Shown: piece by piece, positions 36,453-44,819 of the stretch
Position numbering within the stretch: the stretch's first letter is position 1
Layout of the letters: each line of letters starts with the position of its first letter
Assembly: GCA_004295015.1 (NCBI GenBank)
Contig: SHNE01000034.1
Coordinates: forward strand, 1 to 64,000
Direction of reading: 5' to 3'
Source: Bacteroidota bacterium
GTDB lineage: Bacteria; Bacteroidota; Bacteroidia; AKYH767-A; 2013-40CM-41-45
Length of the DNA stretch: 64,000 nt
Made by a program: the position numbers and the translations under genes
Notes under the pieces: model-generated
What the model was told of the DNA's origin: nothing
The model's input: only the letters and a program-made list of their open reading frames with translations
Databases searched by the model: none

Positions 36453-36460
36453 CAAAAATA
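36453..36460 (-). promoter_or_regulatory. Candidate -7 element of rsfS
   Basis: The minus strand reads TATTTTTG, about 34 bases before the rsfS ATG and in the divergent gap with birA. The -33 match is poor. Confidence 0.35.
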
Positions 36461-36519
36461 CGCAAAATAATATCGTCTTTTAAAGGTATTCTTTGCCGTC
36501 ATCCATTATAAACCCATCT

Positions 36520-37284
36520 ATGCCAAAAGAGTTAACAACCTTATTCACAGGTCAGGAACGCGAAGTCCTCGATGACATAGATTCCACGAATACCTACATG
36601 GCCGAATTGCTCAAAAAAAGGCGAATTCCTGAAGGCTTTTTAGTATCAGCCCTACAACAATCGGCAGGACGGGGGCAGGCGCACGCAAAATGGAAGAGCG
36701 AGGCGGGCATGAATTTGCTCTTGAGTTTTGTCTTTTACCCTTCCTTTGTGAGTATTCCTGATTTGTTCATGGTGAATAAGGCCATCTCTTTGGGAACCTC
36801 GGACCTGGTAAAGAAAATGACAGGAGAAAAAGTATCCATTAAATGGCCTAATGATATTTATCACGGAGACAGGAAAATTGCGGGTATTTTAATGGAAAAT
36901 AGTCTCAACACTTCTCAAATACAACAATGTATCGTCGGAATCGGATTGAATGTAAATCAGGACGATTTTCCTAAGGAGCTGCCTAACCCAACTTCACTTA
37001 AACTGATAACTGGAAGAAAAATGGATCGGGATGAAGTGTTGAATGAATTATGCTCATGCCTTGAACATCGTTATCTCCAATTAAAAAGGAATGAATATGC
37101 TGATCTTGACCGTGAGTTTACAAACAGTCTTTATCGCAAAGACGAGTGGCATTTGTTCATTAGTGAGCGTGTTGAATTCGAAGGAATGATAAAGGGAGTT
37201 GATAAGCGTGGAAGAATGCTTGTTATGCACCGAAACGAAATAGAAAGGTTTTATGATTTGAAGGAGATAAAATTTATCATGTGA
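36520..37284 (+). CDS. birA: Biotin--[acetyl-CoA-carboxylase] ligase
   Basis: BirA activates biotin with ATP and attaches it to the carrier protein of carboxylases. This is the single-function form without an N-terminal DNA-binding domain. It has about 254 residues from ATG MPKELTTLF (a TTG nine codons upstream is less likely). The biotin/adenylate loop is QQSAGRGQAHAKWKSEAG, with VSIKWPNDIYHGDRKIAGIL and CIVGIGLNVNQDDFP following. The loop reads GRGQAHAKW, one of several accepted variants of GRGRRGRxW. It is divergent from rsfS. Confidence 0.94.
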   Translation: MPKELTTLFTGQEREVLDDIDSTNTYMAELLKKRRIPEGFLVSALQQSAGRGQAHAKWKSEAGMNLLLSFVFYPSFVSIPDLFMVNKAISLGTSDLVKKMTGEKVSIKWPNDIYHGDRKIAGILMENSLNTSQIQQCIVGIGLNVNQDDFPKELPNPTSLKLITGRKMDRDEVLNELCSCLEHRYLQLKRNEYADLDREFTNSLYRKDEWHLFISERVEFEGMIKGVDKRGRMLVMHRNEIERFYDLKEIKFIM

Positions 37285-37487
37285 TCGATTAGGTATTTGA
37301 GCAAATGATCTCTTCAGTCTGCCCGGGAATTTTTATCTGCATTTGAAAGAAGCTGTTCTTAGTAAATGAATGTAATTTTCAATTCACAAAATTGTATTTT
37401 CATTCTGAATAATTTATTGTCTTAATCAGAATCATTTTGAAATGGAGATCTGTCTGCAAACTATCAATGGTTCATCGTGCAGAGTAT

Positions 37488-37883
37488 TTATGGGAGCGAC
37501 TTCAATTTATTTACTAAAAGATTTAAAAAATTCCCAAGAGGCTTAACTGCCATCATTTTTAACATTGGATTTAAATCGGCGTCAAAGGATAATTGGACTT
37601 CGCAATCCTTTCCTTTGTCTTCAATGTTGCAGTTTAAAAGGAAGTCAAAAGGGGCTTTCCCATGACGCGCAACCCGAATAAGACTGTTAGGTATTTTATC
37701 TTGAATTTTCATTCCTAAGCTGGCCATGCCTGCAATCGTAAAGCTGCATTCTTCTTCCGTTGATTCCCAATTTGTCACCTGTTCCGGCATAAGTTTTTGG
37801 AAGTTGTTGAAATTGCTGAGGAATTCGAAAATTTCTTTTGCCGGTTTTTCAATCGTTACTTTCTCACTATCTATTTTAGTCAT
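37488..37883 (-). CDS. SRPBCC-fold (START-like) protein
   Basis: The 131-residue cytoplasmic protein has the polyketide-cyclase/START-like fold. It opens with a strand and helix (VTIEKPAKEIFEFLSNFNNFQKLMPEQV) typical of SRPBCC proteins. Strands such as CSFTIAGMASLGMKIQDKIP and DCEVQLSFDADLNPML follow, and it ends with a long C-terminal helix. These proteins hold small hydrophobic ligands, but no ligand can be inferred. It lies downstream of pyrE on the same strand, 58 bases away, so the two may share a transcript. Confidence 0.82.
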   Translation of the reverse strand: MTKIDSEKVTIEKPAKEIFEFLSNFNNFQKLMPEQVTNWESTEEECSFTIAGMASLGMKIQDKIPNSLIRVARHGKAPFDFLLNCNIEDKGKDCEVQLSFDADLNPMLKMMAVKPLGNFLNLLVNKLKSLP

Positions 37884-37941
37884 TTGATTTTTTTTCTTGG
37901 ATTTAATATTGTTTTCCTGACTGAACTATGGTCCCGGAAAT

Positions 37942-38586
37942 TTATTGATTCTGACCCCATGTTTGCGGGGCTTTCCTCCATGCCTCCAGCGTTTCGAGTT
38001 CAGTTTTTTGAATGTAACCTGATTCCAGGGCGCATTTCAATAAATCATCATAATTGCAAAGCGAAACCAGTTTGCAATTTGATTCATTAAAATTATTTTC
38101 TGCCTGAACGAAGCCATAATTGAAAACGCTGATCAGACCCATAACAGTACAACCTGCATCTCTCAAGGCTTCAACCGCTTTGAGGGATGACTTGCCAGTT
38201 GACACCAGGTCTTCAATTACTACGATTTTTTGTCCGGGTTTAATTTCTCCTTCTATTAAATTTTCACGACCATGATCCTTGGGACTTGATCTGACATAAA
38301 CAAAAGGCAAATTCAAGTTTTCTGCTACCAGAGCCCCTTGGGGAATAGCCGCGGTTGCGACACCGGCAATTGCCTCAACACCGGGAAAATTATTTCGAAT
38401 GGATTCAGACAAGGCATCACGAATGAAAGTGCGAATCTGAGGGTATGAGAGAGAGATTCTGTTGTCACAATAGATGGGTGACTTCCATCCGGAGGCCCAG
38501 GTGAATGGGTTTGCCGGCTGCAATTTTATTGCTTTAATTTCTAAAAGAAATTCTGCAATTTGCAAAGCTGTACTTGTTTTTACCAT
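37942..38586 (-). CDS. pyrE: Orotate phosphoribosyltransferase
   Basis: PyrE makes orotidine monophosphate from orotate and PRPP in pyrimidine synthesis. The protein is 214 residues long, the usual size. It contains the PRPP-binding motif VVIEDLVSTGKSSL (about residue 122) and the flexible catalytic loop with VRSSPKDHGRENLIEG. The N-terminal substrate segment is WASGWKSPIYCDNR. The gene is divergent from the Nudix gene, whose start codon at 38663 is 77 bases away. Confidence 0.95.
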   Translation of the reverse strand: MVKTSTALQIAEFLLEIKAIKLQPANPFTWASGWKSPIYCDNRISLSYPQIRTFIRDALSESIRNNFPGVEAIAGVATAAIPQGALVAENLNLPFVYVRSSPKDHGRENLIEGEIKPGQKIVVIEDLVSTGKSSLKAVEALRDAGCTVMGLISVFNYGFVQAENNFNESNCKLVSLCNYDDLLKCALESGYIQKTELETLEAWRKAPQTWGQNQ

Positions 38587-38662
38587 AACATTGCAAACCT
38601 ACGGCATTTTTTTGGGCCTACAGCCGGGAAATTTATCAGGATCAAAAATCGGAACAGAATTT

Positions 38663-39322
38663 ATGGAGAAAACAAAGTATTCTGCTTATATCAATGACAA
38701 ATTGATTTGTTTTACGGATGTTTATTCTTCACAAAGCGAACTGGATATTCCCGGCGTGCGTTTATTTTCTGATGCCACTCACTCTTTGGATGAAGTAATC
38801 AGGAAGTTGTCGAAACGTGAAGATTGGACGGGGGTGATCTATATCAGCGCTTCTCCAAAAAGAGCATGGGATGAATTTGTTTCGAGATATACACTGCAGG
38901 AAGCAGCCGGAGGACTGGTAAAGAATGAGATGGGAGAATATTTGATAATTTACAGGAAAGGTCGATGGGACCTGCCAAAAGGTAAAATAGATTATGATGA
39001 GAATCCTGCGGACGCTGCACTTAGAGAAGTTAAAGAAGAGTGTGGTGTAGAAAACCTTGAGCTGGGTTCCCTGATTTTAACTTCTTTCCATACTTACACG
39101 GAAAAGAATAAGGACATTCTAAAAAAGACTCATTGGTATATGATGAAATCTTCCGGTGAGGATAAACTCATTCCACAGCTGGAGGAAGGTATTGAAAAAG
39201 TTGAATGGATGAGTGAATTACGTATTAAGTCGGAAGTATATTCAAATACTTTTGGCTCCATTAAAAACCTCTTGAGCTATTATTTTGATAGGCAGGATTT
39301 ATTTGAATCCAACAAAGCCTGA
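38663..39322 (+). CDS. Nudix hydrolase
   Basis: The product has about 219 residues from MEKTKYSAYINDKLICF. An open frame extends upstream across pyrE on the other strand but is not coding. The Nudix box is complete (G.IDYDE.......REVKEECGV at about residues 112-134, with the E residues binding Mg2+). It is preceded by an N-terminal domain of about 80 residues (IPGVRLFSDATHSLDEVIRKLSKREDW) not seen in minimal Nudix enzymes. The substrate (a nucleoside diphosphate linked to a moiety X) is unknown. Its 3' end overlaps the end of the convergent secreted-protein gene by 24 bases. Confidence 0.9.
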   Translation: MEKTKYSAYINDKLICFTDVYSSQSELDIPGVRLFSDATHSLDEVIRKLSKREDWTGVIYISASPKRAWDEFVSRYTLQEAAGGLVKNEMGEYLIIYRKGRWDLPKGKIDYDENPADAALREVKEECGVENLELGSLILTSFHTYTEKNKDILKKTHWYMMKSSGEDKLIPQLEEGIEKVEWMSELRIKSEVYSNTFGSIKNLLSYYFDRQDLFESNKA

Positions 39323-40057
39323 TGTGATGAGTGCATTATCACTTGTGTGTACATCCACTTTGTAGTCATTTCTGGCAGGGAATGCCAGCTCATATATTCC
39401 GGACTCTCCATCTTTTACGAATGTGGCTTTTTCTGAACGAATAAACTTTTTATATTGACCTCCCTCACTTTGCCAGATATCTAAAAGTCTTACCGGTTCA
39501 TTTTCGTTAAATGGTTGGAGGATTAGTTTTATTTTCCCTCGTGTAGCCTGGAATGAAAATTCAGTATTAAAATTTTCAATGTTGTCTTCAGAAAAAAACA
39601 AATCTACATGATCAGGTAAATTTGGATCTGTATTGTTCACTTCGTGTTTGCTTCCGGCTTCTGACATTTCAACTGAAACGCTGAGGATTTCTTCTGCAAA
39701 TATTTTCCCTTCCTGATTTGTGAGCCGAAACCGATAGTCTCCGGCTGATTTCAAACTATAAGGAATGGAAACGATTGATTTTGTCGGGTCAGTAAAAACT
39801 GTACGAAGGTCGGTTTTTTGAAAACTGTGATTTATTAATTTGGCTATTTCAAGTTTTAACTGAGCAGTACCGATGGGGCCCTTTTCAGAATGAAATAAAA
39901 GTTGAATTGTTTGTCCTTCCGGCGAAAGAATAAGGGACTCAAAAGAATTTACAGCATTGCCTGAAGGATCTACACTGTCACAAAATAACAAGGATCCCTG
40001 AGCTTTGGTAGCATATGCTGTACAAACTAATAAAAGCAGAACCATTAATCTTTTCAT
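39299..40057 (-). CDS. Secreted hypothetical protein
   Basis: The 252-residue exported protein has a signal peptide ending at YATKAQ (about residue 19). The mature sequence is rich in beta strands and reads as two or three Ig-like or beta-sandwich domains (IQLLFHSEKGPIGTAQLKLEIAKL, GDYRFRLTNQEGKIFAEEILSVSV, GIYELAFPARNDYKVDVHT). It ends NALITSGFVGFK without a T9SS signal. I do not recognise a family. It follows coaD by three bases in the DUF3822-rsmD-coaD unit and its stop overlaps the Nudix gene on the opposite strand. Confidence 0.82.
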   Translation of the reverse strand: MKRLMVLLLLVCTAYATKAQGSLLFCDSVDPSGNAVNSFESLILSPEGQTIQLLFHSEKGPIGTAQLKLEIAKLINHSFQKTDLRTVFTDPTKSIVSIPYSLKSAGDYRFRLTNQEGKIFAEEILSVSVEMSEAGSKHEVNNTDPNLPDHVDLFFSEDNIENFNTEFSFQATRGKIKLILQPFNENEPVRLLDIWQSEGGQYKKFIRSEKATFVKDGESGIYELAFPARNDYKVDVHTSDNALITSGFVGFK

Positions 40058-40060
40058 GGA

Positions 40061-40528
40061 CTAAATTTTTACTGCATCCGGAACAAATTTGTTGACATTC
40101 CCCTGATATAGCAGAATGTCTCTTACGATTGTGGAGGAGATATGTGAAAGAGCCGGGTCTGATACAACGAATATTGTTTCAATTTCCGGGGCCAGATCCC
40201 TGTTCATTTGTGCGATGGCTCTTTCGAATTCAAAATCTGCAGAGGTTCGTAAGCCACGTAGAATGTATTTTGCTCCAACCTCATTACAGAAATTTACGGT
40301 AAGCCCACTGTAACGGTTTACTTTTATTTTAGTCTCACCCTGAAAAGTTTGCTGAATAAAATGTTCCCGTCTGTCTTGAGAGAAGAAGTAATTTTTATTG
40401 CTATTATATCCTATGCCGACAATAATTTCGTCAAACAGAGGAAGGCAACGTTTGATGATACTTTCATGACCACGTGTAATGGGGTCAAAAGAGCCGGGGA
40501 AGACCGCTATTTTTTTTTCGGAAGACAT
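40061..40528 (-). CDS. coaD: Phosphopantetheine adenylyltransferase
   Basis: CoaD transfers AMP to 4'-phosphopantetheine, the penultimate step of coenzyme A synthesis. The 155-residue protein begins with the nucleotidyl-transferase signature FPGSFDPITRGHESII (the TxGH motif reads TRGH). It contains GYNSNKNYFFSQDRREH and ends with the ISSTIVRDI motif, where the catalytic Ser/Arg residues lie. Size and motifs are typical. It is the third member of the DUF3822-rsmD-coaD cluster, common in Bacteroidota. Confidence 0.96.
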   Translation of the reverse strand: MSSEKKIAVFPGSFDPITRGHESIIKRCLPLFDEIIVGIGYNSNKNYFFSQDRREHFIQQTFQGETKIKVNRYSGLTVNFCNEVGAKYILRGLRTSADFEFERAIAQMNRDLAPEIETIFVVSDPALSHISSTIVRDILLYQGNVNKFVPDAVKI

Positions 40529-40544
40529 ATACTTGAATTATAAA

Positions 40545-40552
40545 CAAATGTA
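40545..40552 (-). promoter_or_regulatory. Candidate -7 element of coaD
   Basis: The minus strand reads TACATTTG, 16 bases before the coaD ATG. It lies in the 108-base gap after rsmD, so coaD may have its own promoter; the -33 box is poor. Confidence 0.35.
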
Positions 40553-40636
40553 AAAAGTTCCGGGGATTATTGGTGTTTCTTTTGACCTTAAGTATTTGTT
40601 TTTTTAGGGCTTTGTCAGGAAAAAATGCTTTCCTCC

Positions 40637-41179
40637 TTAGAGGGAGGAGTTTTTGTAGATTGAGAATGCACAATTTCCATATTCCCTCACTTCAGCCGGT
40701 TCAAAATCTGTTTTTAGTTTTCGTTTATTCATATGTTCAACGATCAACCAGCCATTTTCTTTTAGCATTTGTTTCTGAAGTATCAGGTTGGTGAGTTCAT
40801 CGGTATCCATCAGTTCGAAGGGAGGGTCTGCGAAAATAATGTCATATTGAGCTTCATGTTGCCTGATAAATTTTGTTACGTCGGCCTTCACTGTTTTAAT
40901 TCCCAAAGCACCTATTTTACCTGCGAATTCCGAAACAAATTTTACACATCCCGGATGCTTATCGACACAGGTTATGTCATTGGTTCCTCTGGAAGCAAAT
41001 TCGAAACTGATATTTCCGGTTCCGCAGAATAAATCTAAAACTTTCAGGTTTTCAAAATCAAAATGATTGTTGAGTATATTGAACAAACCCGATTTTGCAT
41101 AGTCCGTTGTAGGTCTCACCGGCAAGGAAGTTGGTGCCAGAATGCTGCGACCGCCAAATTTACCAGCTATAATTCGCAC
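40637..41179 (-). CDS. rsmD: 16S rRNA (guanine(966)-N(2))-methyltransferase
   Basis: RsmD methylates G966 of 16S rRNA using S-adenosylmethionine. The 180-residue protein has the family start MRIIAGKFGGRSILAPTSLP with RPTTDYAKSGLFNIL, the SAM-binding motif VLDLFCGTGNISFEFASRG, and the catalytic motif FADPPFE (a variant of NPPY). The first bases of the gene overlap the end of the DUF3822 gene by 13 bases, so the two should be cotranslated. Length matches the family. Confidence 0.95.
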   Translation of the reverse strand: MRIIAGKFGGRSILAPTSLPVRPTTDYAKSGLFNILNNHFDFENLKVLDLFCGTGNISFEFASRGTNDITCVDKHPGCVKFVSEFAGKIGALGIKTVKADVTKFIRQHEAQYDIIFADPPFELMDTDELTNLILQKQMLKENGWLIVEHMNKRKLKTDFEPAEVREYGNCAFSIYKNSSL

Positions 41180-42087
41180 AAGGCCAGAGTGAAAAGTGAA
41201 AAATGCTGATGTGCCGGAAGCTGTTCTATGCGATAGCTATAGTTCAGATTTCCCGGACGCTGGCTTAATTGCAGGTTGCGGAAATATTGATAAAGCAATT
41301 TGTATTTCGCGGATTCTTTTTCAAATTCACCGCTAAGCCAAACCTGAATTGAGTCCGGATCCAGTTCAAGTTGATCGCAGACCATTAATGAAAAATACAG
41401 AAGATCATCTGCTGTTGGGCTGGCGTATGAATTCATAAGCAAGAGCTTTTTTCCTTCAAGCACTATAATATCCACACTTGCCTTTCGAACATGAAGGAAC
41501 AGTTCCCTTTCTTTTTTGCCCCGTGATTGAAGGTGTGCTGCTTCAAGCAATGTGCTTGTTGCATGAATTAATTCAGGTTCTTCAAACAAGTGGAAAAGTT
41601 CGTGGTACAATTCTTCGCTGATTCCAAAAAGAGTTTTTAGCTGGAATGGATTTACCTGCCGTGAAAAAACCCTTTGCGTATTTTCTTTATCTTCAAAATG
41701 GAAGTCAATAAACTTTTTGTCATCGCCCGCTTTGTAAATTGCTTCCGGAACCAAGGTGTATGGAGATGAAAATATTCCAACTATCGCTTTAGTAAATTCG
41801 AAATGACGAAGAAGGTAACTGTTTCTGGAAAGTTGTTCCAGGGCTTCAGTCCAGTTGATTGCTTTGTTGCCGCTTTCTGATTGAAAAATTTCAAGAGCCA
41901 GAATACGGTTGCTTTTCTTTTCCTTAAGTGCCAGTTGAATACTGTCAGCATCAAGAACTACCAGCAGCTCACAGGCAAGAGCAGTTCGGGTTTCCAGGGA
42001 TTCATCAACAAGGAGCAAACCGGCCTCGCCTGACTTGCTTCCGTGCAGAAAGATGTTTTCACTTGGGTTTTGTATGTCTTGACGCAT
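41167..42087 (-). CDS. DUF3822 family protein
   Basis: The product has about 306 residues from the preferred start MRQDIQNPSENIFLHG, upstream codons having no support. It has two related halves with an ASKHA/actin-like look: strands LLVVLDADSIQLALKEKKSNRILALEI and later ELFLHVRKASVDIIVLEGKKLLLMNSY. The end is HQHFSLFTLALCEL. DUF3822 proteins occur beside rsmD and coaD in Bacteroidota, the case here, which supports the call. Function is unknown. It overlaps rsmD by 13 bases. Confidence 0.85.
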   Translation of the reverse strand: MRQDIQNPSENIFLHGSKSGEAGLLLVDESLETRTALACELLVVLDADSIQLALKEKKSNRILALEIFQSESGNKAINWTEALEQLSRNSYLLRHFEFTKAIVGIFSSPYTLVPEAIYKAGDDKKFIDFHFEDKENTQRVFSRQVNPFQLKTLFGISEELYHELFHLFEEPELIHATSTLLEAAHLQSRGKKERELFLHVRKASVDIIVLEGKKLLLMNSYASPTADDLLYFSLMVCDQLELDPDSIQVWLSGEFEKESAKYKLLYQYFRNLQLSQRPGNLNYSYRIEQLPAHQHFSLFTLALCEL

Positions 42088-42233
42088 GATTGACAAAGCT
42101 ACAAATATCATCTGTAAAGTATGGTGTCTATGAGGATTTTTGCTTTCACCGGACAATTTGCTTGAACCTGAGTTTCATGCAATTAGTTGTTTTTCTCTTC
42201 GAATGGAAATAAAGCATATCCGGGATTTTTTTT

Positions 42234-42241
42234 TATTTTTG
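42234..42241 (+). promoter_or_regulatory. Candidate -7 promoter element of tRNA-Val(GAC)
   Basis: TATTTTTG, a match to TAnnTTTG, is followed by CGC, the same extension as at the other tRNA-Val and at atpD. It lies 14 bases before the tRNA 5' end, a good place for a start site. Confidence 0.5.
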
Positions 42242-42255
42242 CGCCTTCATAAAAT

Positions 42256-42330
42256 GGACGCTTAGCTCAGTTGGTTTAGAGCATTACCTTGACAGGGTAG
42301 GGGTCACAGGTTCGAATCCTGTAGCGTTCA
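42256..42330 (+). tRNA. tRNA-Val (anticodon GAC)
   Basis: The 75-base cloverleaf has acceptor strands GGACGCT and AGCGTTC, with one G-T wobble. The D arm is TTAGCTCAGTTGG, and the anticodon loop TTGACAG has anticodon GAC, reading GTC and GTT Val codons. The T arm contains GGTTCGAATCC. The discriminator is A, and CCA is not encoded. Together with tRNA-Val(TAC) at 17746-17820 it covers the valine codon box. Confidence 0.96.
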
Positions 42331-42373
42331 CAGATTCCCTTCTGTTTTTTCGTCACCTATCTTATAGCATTGT

Positions 42374-44041
42374 TTATTTAAACAATGGAGGATGTATTAA
42401 ATGAAAAGCGGTTTTGTCCTGATACTTCTTCGCTACGGATAATAATTTTCCTTCTTCATAAAGTTGTCCAATAAACACGATGCTGGTTGGACTACTTTCA
42501 TTAATAAATCCATTCGGTATTACTATTGATGGATGTCCTGTCAGGTTTGTAATGAGAAGATTGTCGCCCGCGAGTGAAGGTGCAATGCACAGATCAACCC
42601 GGCTCATCATCCTATCCATTTCCTGGATAAGTAAATACCTTAATCTGTTGGCTCTGATATATTCAGTGGCTGGAATAAAATGAGCAGCCCTGAAGTAATT
42701 GGGCCAACGGTTTTTATTTTGTTGCACCATCTCATCGTCCCGGTTCGTGAGTGTTAGTTCTTCGAATGCAGCAGCAACTTCACATTCAAGCAAAAGCGAC
42801 ATGTCGTTTACCGGCAAATCCGGAAGTTTTAGAGGAATGAGTTCAACGCCCATGTTTTTAAGATATTCCAAGCTTGCCATATTATAGGGCTTATTAATGG
42901 AAGTGTCTTTTGCGAAATCATCAGGGAAGAAACCAATTTTTAATTTCGTTAAATCAATTATCGGATCATAGTTGAATGGTACATCGATCATGACAGGATC
43001 TTTAGGATCGATACCGGCAATGGCATTTAATACCATAGCACAGTCTTCAACATTCCGGCAAAGCGGGCCAATTTTATCCATGGTCCAGCTTAGCGCCATG
43101 GCACCACTACGACTCACTCTGCCAAATGTCGGCCTCAATCCTGTAACGCCACATGCAGTAGCAGGGGATACTATTGAACCCCAGGTTTCGGAGCCAATAG
43201 CAAATGGTACCAAGCCGGCTGCAACGGCTGCTGCCGGACCGGCCGAGGAGCCGCTGCTTCCTTTAATGGTATCCCAGGGATTTCGTGTTTGTCCTCCGAA
43301 CCATATATCATCCATAGCTAATTCTCCCAGCGAAAGCTTTGCAATGAGTACTGCCCCTGCGTCTTGAAGTTTTTTCACGACAGTAGCATCTTCATTGATC
43401 AACTGATCACGGAATGGAGGCGTTCCAAAACTTGTGGGATAATTTTTTGTCGCAAACATATCCTTTATACCATAGGGGATTCCATGAAGTACTCCGCGAT
43501 ATATGCCTGCAGAAATTTCCTTATCTGCTTGTTTTGCCTGGAGCAAAGCCAATTCATCTGTGTATGTGATGACACAGTTTAATGCAGGAGAGTGTTTTTT
43601 TAACCGATCAAGGAAAAAAGCGGTTAGTTTTTCTGATGTGATTTTTTTTGTTTTAATCAGATGTGCAAGCTGACCTATCGAGAAATAGGCTAATTCATTT
43701 ATATCAGCAGGTAGAATGGTTGAATCATAGTCAGACATGACACAAAATCTTTTACTGAGGTCTATTTTTTTTCCGATAGGTATCGGGTTAAATATAAAGG
43801 CAGGAGGGATGCTGTTTGAAAGTGGAAAAGTCCGCATAACATCAAAGTTCTCCTTATGAAGTGCTAAAAGATCAAGCATGCTGTCTGCTTCCATCTCACT
43901 GAAGTTAACGGAGATGAATTTTTGGGCTGTTTGAACATCCTTAGCGCTAAATTTTTTTATGGCGTCGCTCACAAGAGCGCCACCGGTAAAAAGGATAATT
44001 CCTCCAATGATGAACAGGTATTTTTTTAGAAATCTTTTCAT
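42374..44041 (-). CDS. Amidase-signature hydrolase, membrane-anchored or exported
   Basis: The 555-residue protein belongs to the amidase signature family. An N-terminal hydrophobic segment (YLFIIGGIILFTGGALVSD) anchors or exports it. The catalytic Ser-cisSer-Lys triad is visible: Lys in PYGIKDMFA, the Gly/Ser-rich GSSGSSAGPAAAVAAG, and the Ser of IGSETWGSI. Family members include the GatA glutaminase subunit and many amide hydrolases. The exported N-terminus and lack of a partner argue against GatA. The substrate is unknown. It is convergent with tRNA-Val(GAC), 44 bases away. Confidence 0.9.
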   Translation of the reverse strand: MKRFLKKYLFIIGGIILFTGGALVSDAIKKFSAKDVQTAQKFISVNFSEMEADSMLDLLALHKENFDVMRTFPLSNSIPPAFIFNPIPIGKKIDLSKRFCVMSDYDSTILPADINELAYFSIGQLAHLIKTKKITSEKLTAFFLDRLKKHSPALNCVITYTDELALLQAKQADKEISAGIYRGVLHGIPYGIKDMFATKNYPTSFGTPPFRDQLINEDATVVKKLQDAGAVLIAKLSLGELAMDDIWFGGQTRNPWDTIKGSSGSSAGPAAAVAAGLVPFAIGSETWGSIVSPATACGVTGLRPTFGRVSRSGAMALSWTMDKIGPLCRNVEDCAMVLNAIAGIDPKDPVMIDVPFNYDPIIDLTKLKIGFFPDDFAKDTSINKPYNMASLEYLKNMGVELIPLKLPDLPVNDMSLLLECEVAAAFEELTLTNRDDEMVQQNKNRWPNYFRAAHFIPATEYIRANRLRYLLIQEMDRMMSRVDLCIAPSLAGDNLLITNLTGHPSIVIPNGFINESSPTSIVFIGQLYEEGKLLSVAKKYQDKTAFHLIHPPLFK

Positions 44042-44154
44042 GGTTAATCAATTAAAGATAGCCTTTTTGAAATAGCAATTTGAATAGCTAAGCTATGACA
44101 TTATTTTGTACGGGAATGAAGTGAGCAAAAAGAATAAAATTTAATCGAAACTGA

Positions 44155-44772
44155 TCAAAATGTAACGAAAACTTTCAAAACCATTTGTAAGCCAAAAGCC
44201 ACCAGGACCAGTCCAACAATTCTGCTAATCCATGTGATTACATTCTCCTTGAGGATGTTTTTTATCCTGTGAGAAATAAAAGATTTTAATATGTCGGTGC
44301 TGAATACTGTAAACAAAAGTGTGACAAAAAAAACAGAAGTATGAATTTTTGTATAATGTTCTTTTAGGGTAACAATGCCAATGACACCCAGCCAAAAGAG
44401 CAAGACAGCCGGATTAAAAATATTCAGAAAAAATCCCTGGGCTATAAATTTAGCATGAACGGTTTTTTTATTGTCATCTACTTCTTTCACTCTTATTTTC
44501 TTGAAAAAATTGAATAAGCCAAAGCCAATGAGCAGTCCACCGCCAATGAATCCCATCAGCATTTTGTTTTGTTCAAGAAGATTTAACTGTGCGGCAAAAA
44601 AATAGCAAATGCCGATAAGAGCAGTATCACTCATCAGTACTCCGAAGGCCAGGTAGGCACCGGCTTTAAAGCCTTCATGCAAACTGGTTTGTAACAGAGC
44701 AAAAAATACCGGTCCAAGCATTGTGGCTAAGAGAAGGCCAAAGGCAATCCCGCTTAATACCGGTTCGATCAT
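44155..44772 (-). CDS. LysE-family amino-acid exporter-like protein
   Basis: The 205-residue inner-membrane protein has six predicted helices. It has the LysE/RhtB features at the start: VLSGIAFGLLLATMLGPVFFALLQTSLHEGFKAG with the GP.... motif, then LNIFNPAVLLFWLGVIGIV in the fourth helix (NPA/NPK-type motif). Members export amino acids or related small molecules. The substrate here is not known. It follows the GH3-like gene on the same strand with a gap of 47 bases. Confidence 0.87.
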   Translation of the reverse strand: MIEPVLSGIAFGLLLATMLGPVFFALLQTSLHEGFKAGAYLAFGVLMSDTALIGICYFFAAQLNLLEQNKMLMGFIGGGLLIGFGLFNFFKKIRVKEVDDNKKTVHAKFIAQGFFLNIFNPAVLLFWLGVIGIVTLKEHYTKIHTSVFFVTLLFTVFSTDILKSFISHRIKNILKENVITWISRIVGLVLVAFGLQMVLKVFVTF

Positions 44773-44819
44773 AGTATGATTTGATGATTAAACATACAAA
44801 AAACAGAAACTGTCATTTG

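Noticed and set aside
37477-37665. A plus-strand frame opposite the SRPBCC gene
   Set aside because: It lies within the real gene on the other strand and has a composition typical of an antisense shadow.
40621-40660. Inverted repeat cctcc...ggagg at the end of rsmD
   Set aside because: Only five pairs and no good T-run; too weak to call a terminator.
42972-43367. A 131-codon plus-strand frame opposite the amidase
   Set aside because: Long antisense frames are common over Gly/Ser/Ala-rich stretches; the amidase motifs on the minus strand are clear.
42374-44041. Assignment of the amidase as GatA
   Set aside because: It carries a membrane-targeting N-terminus and has no GatB or GatC neighbour.
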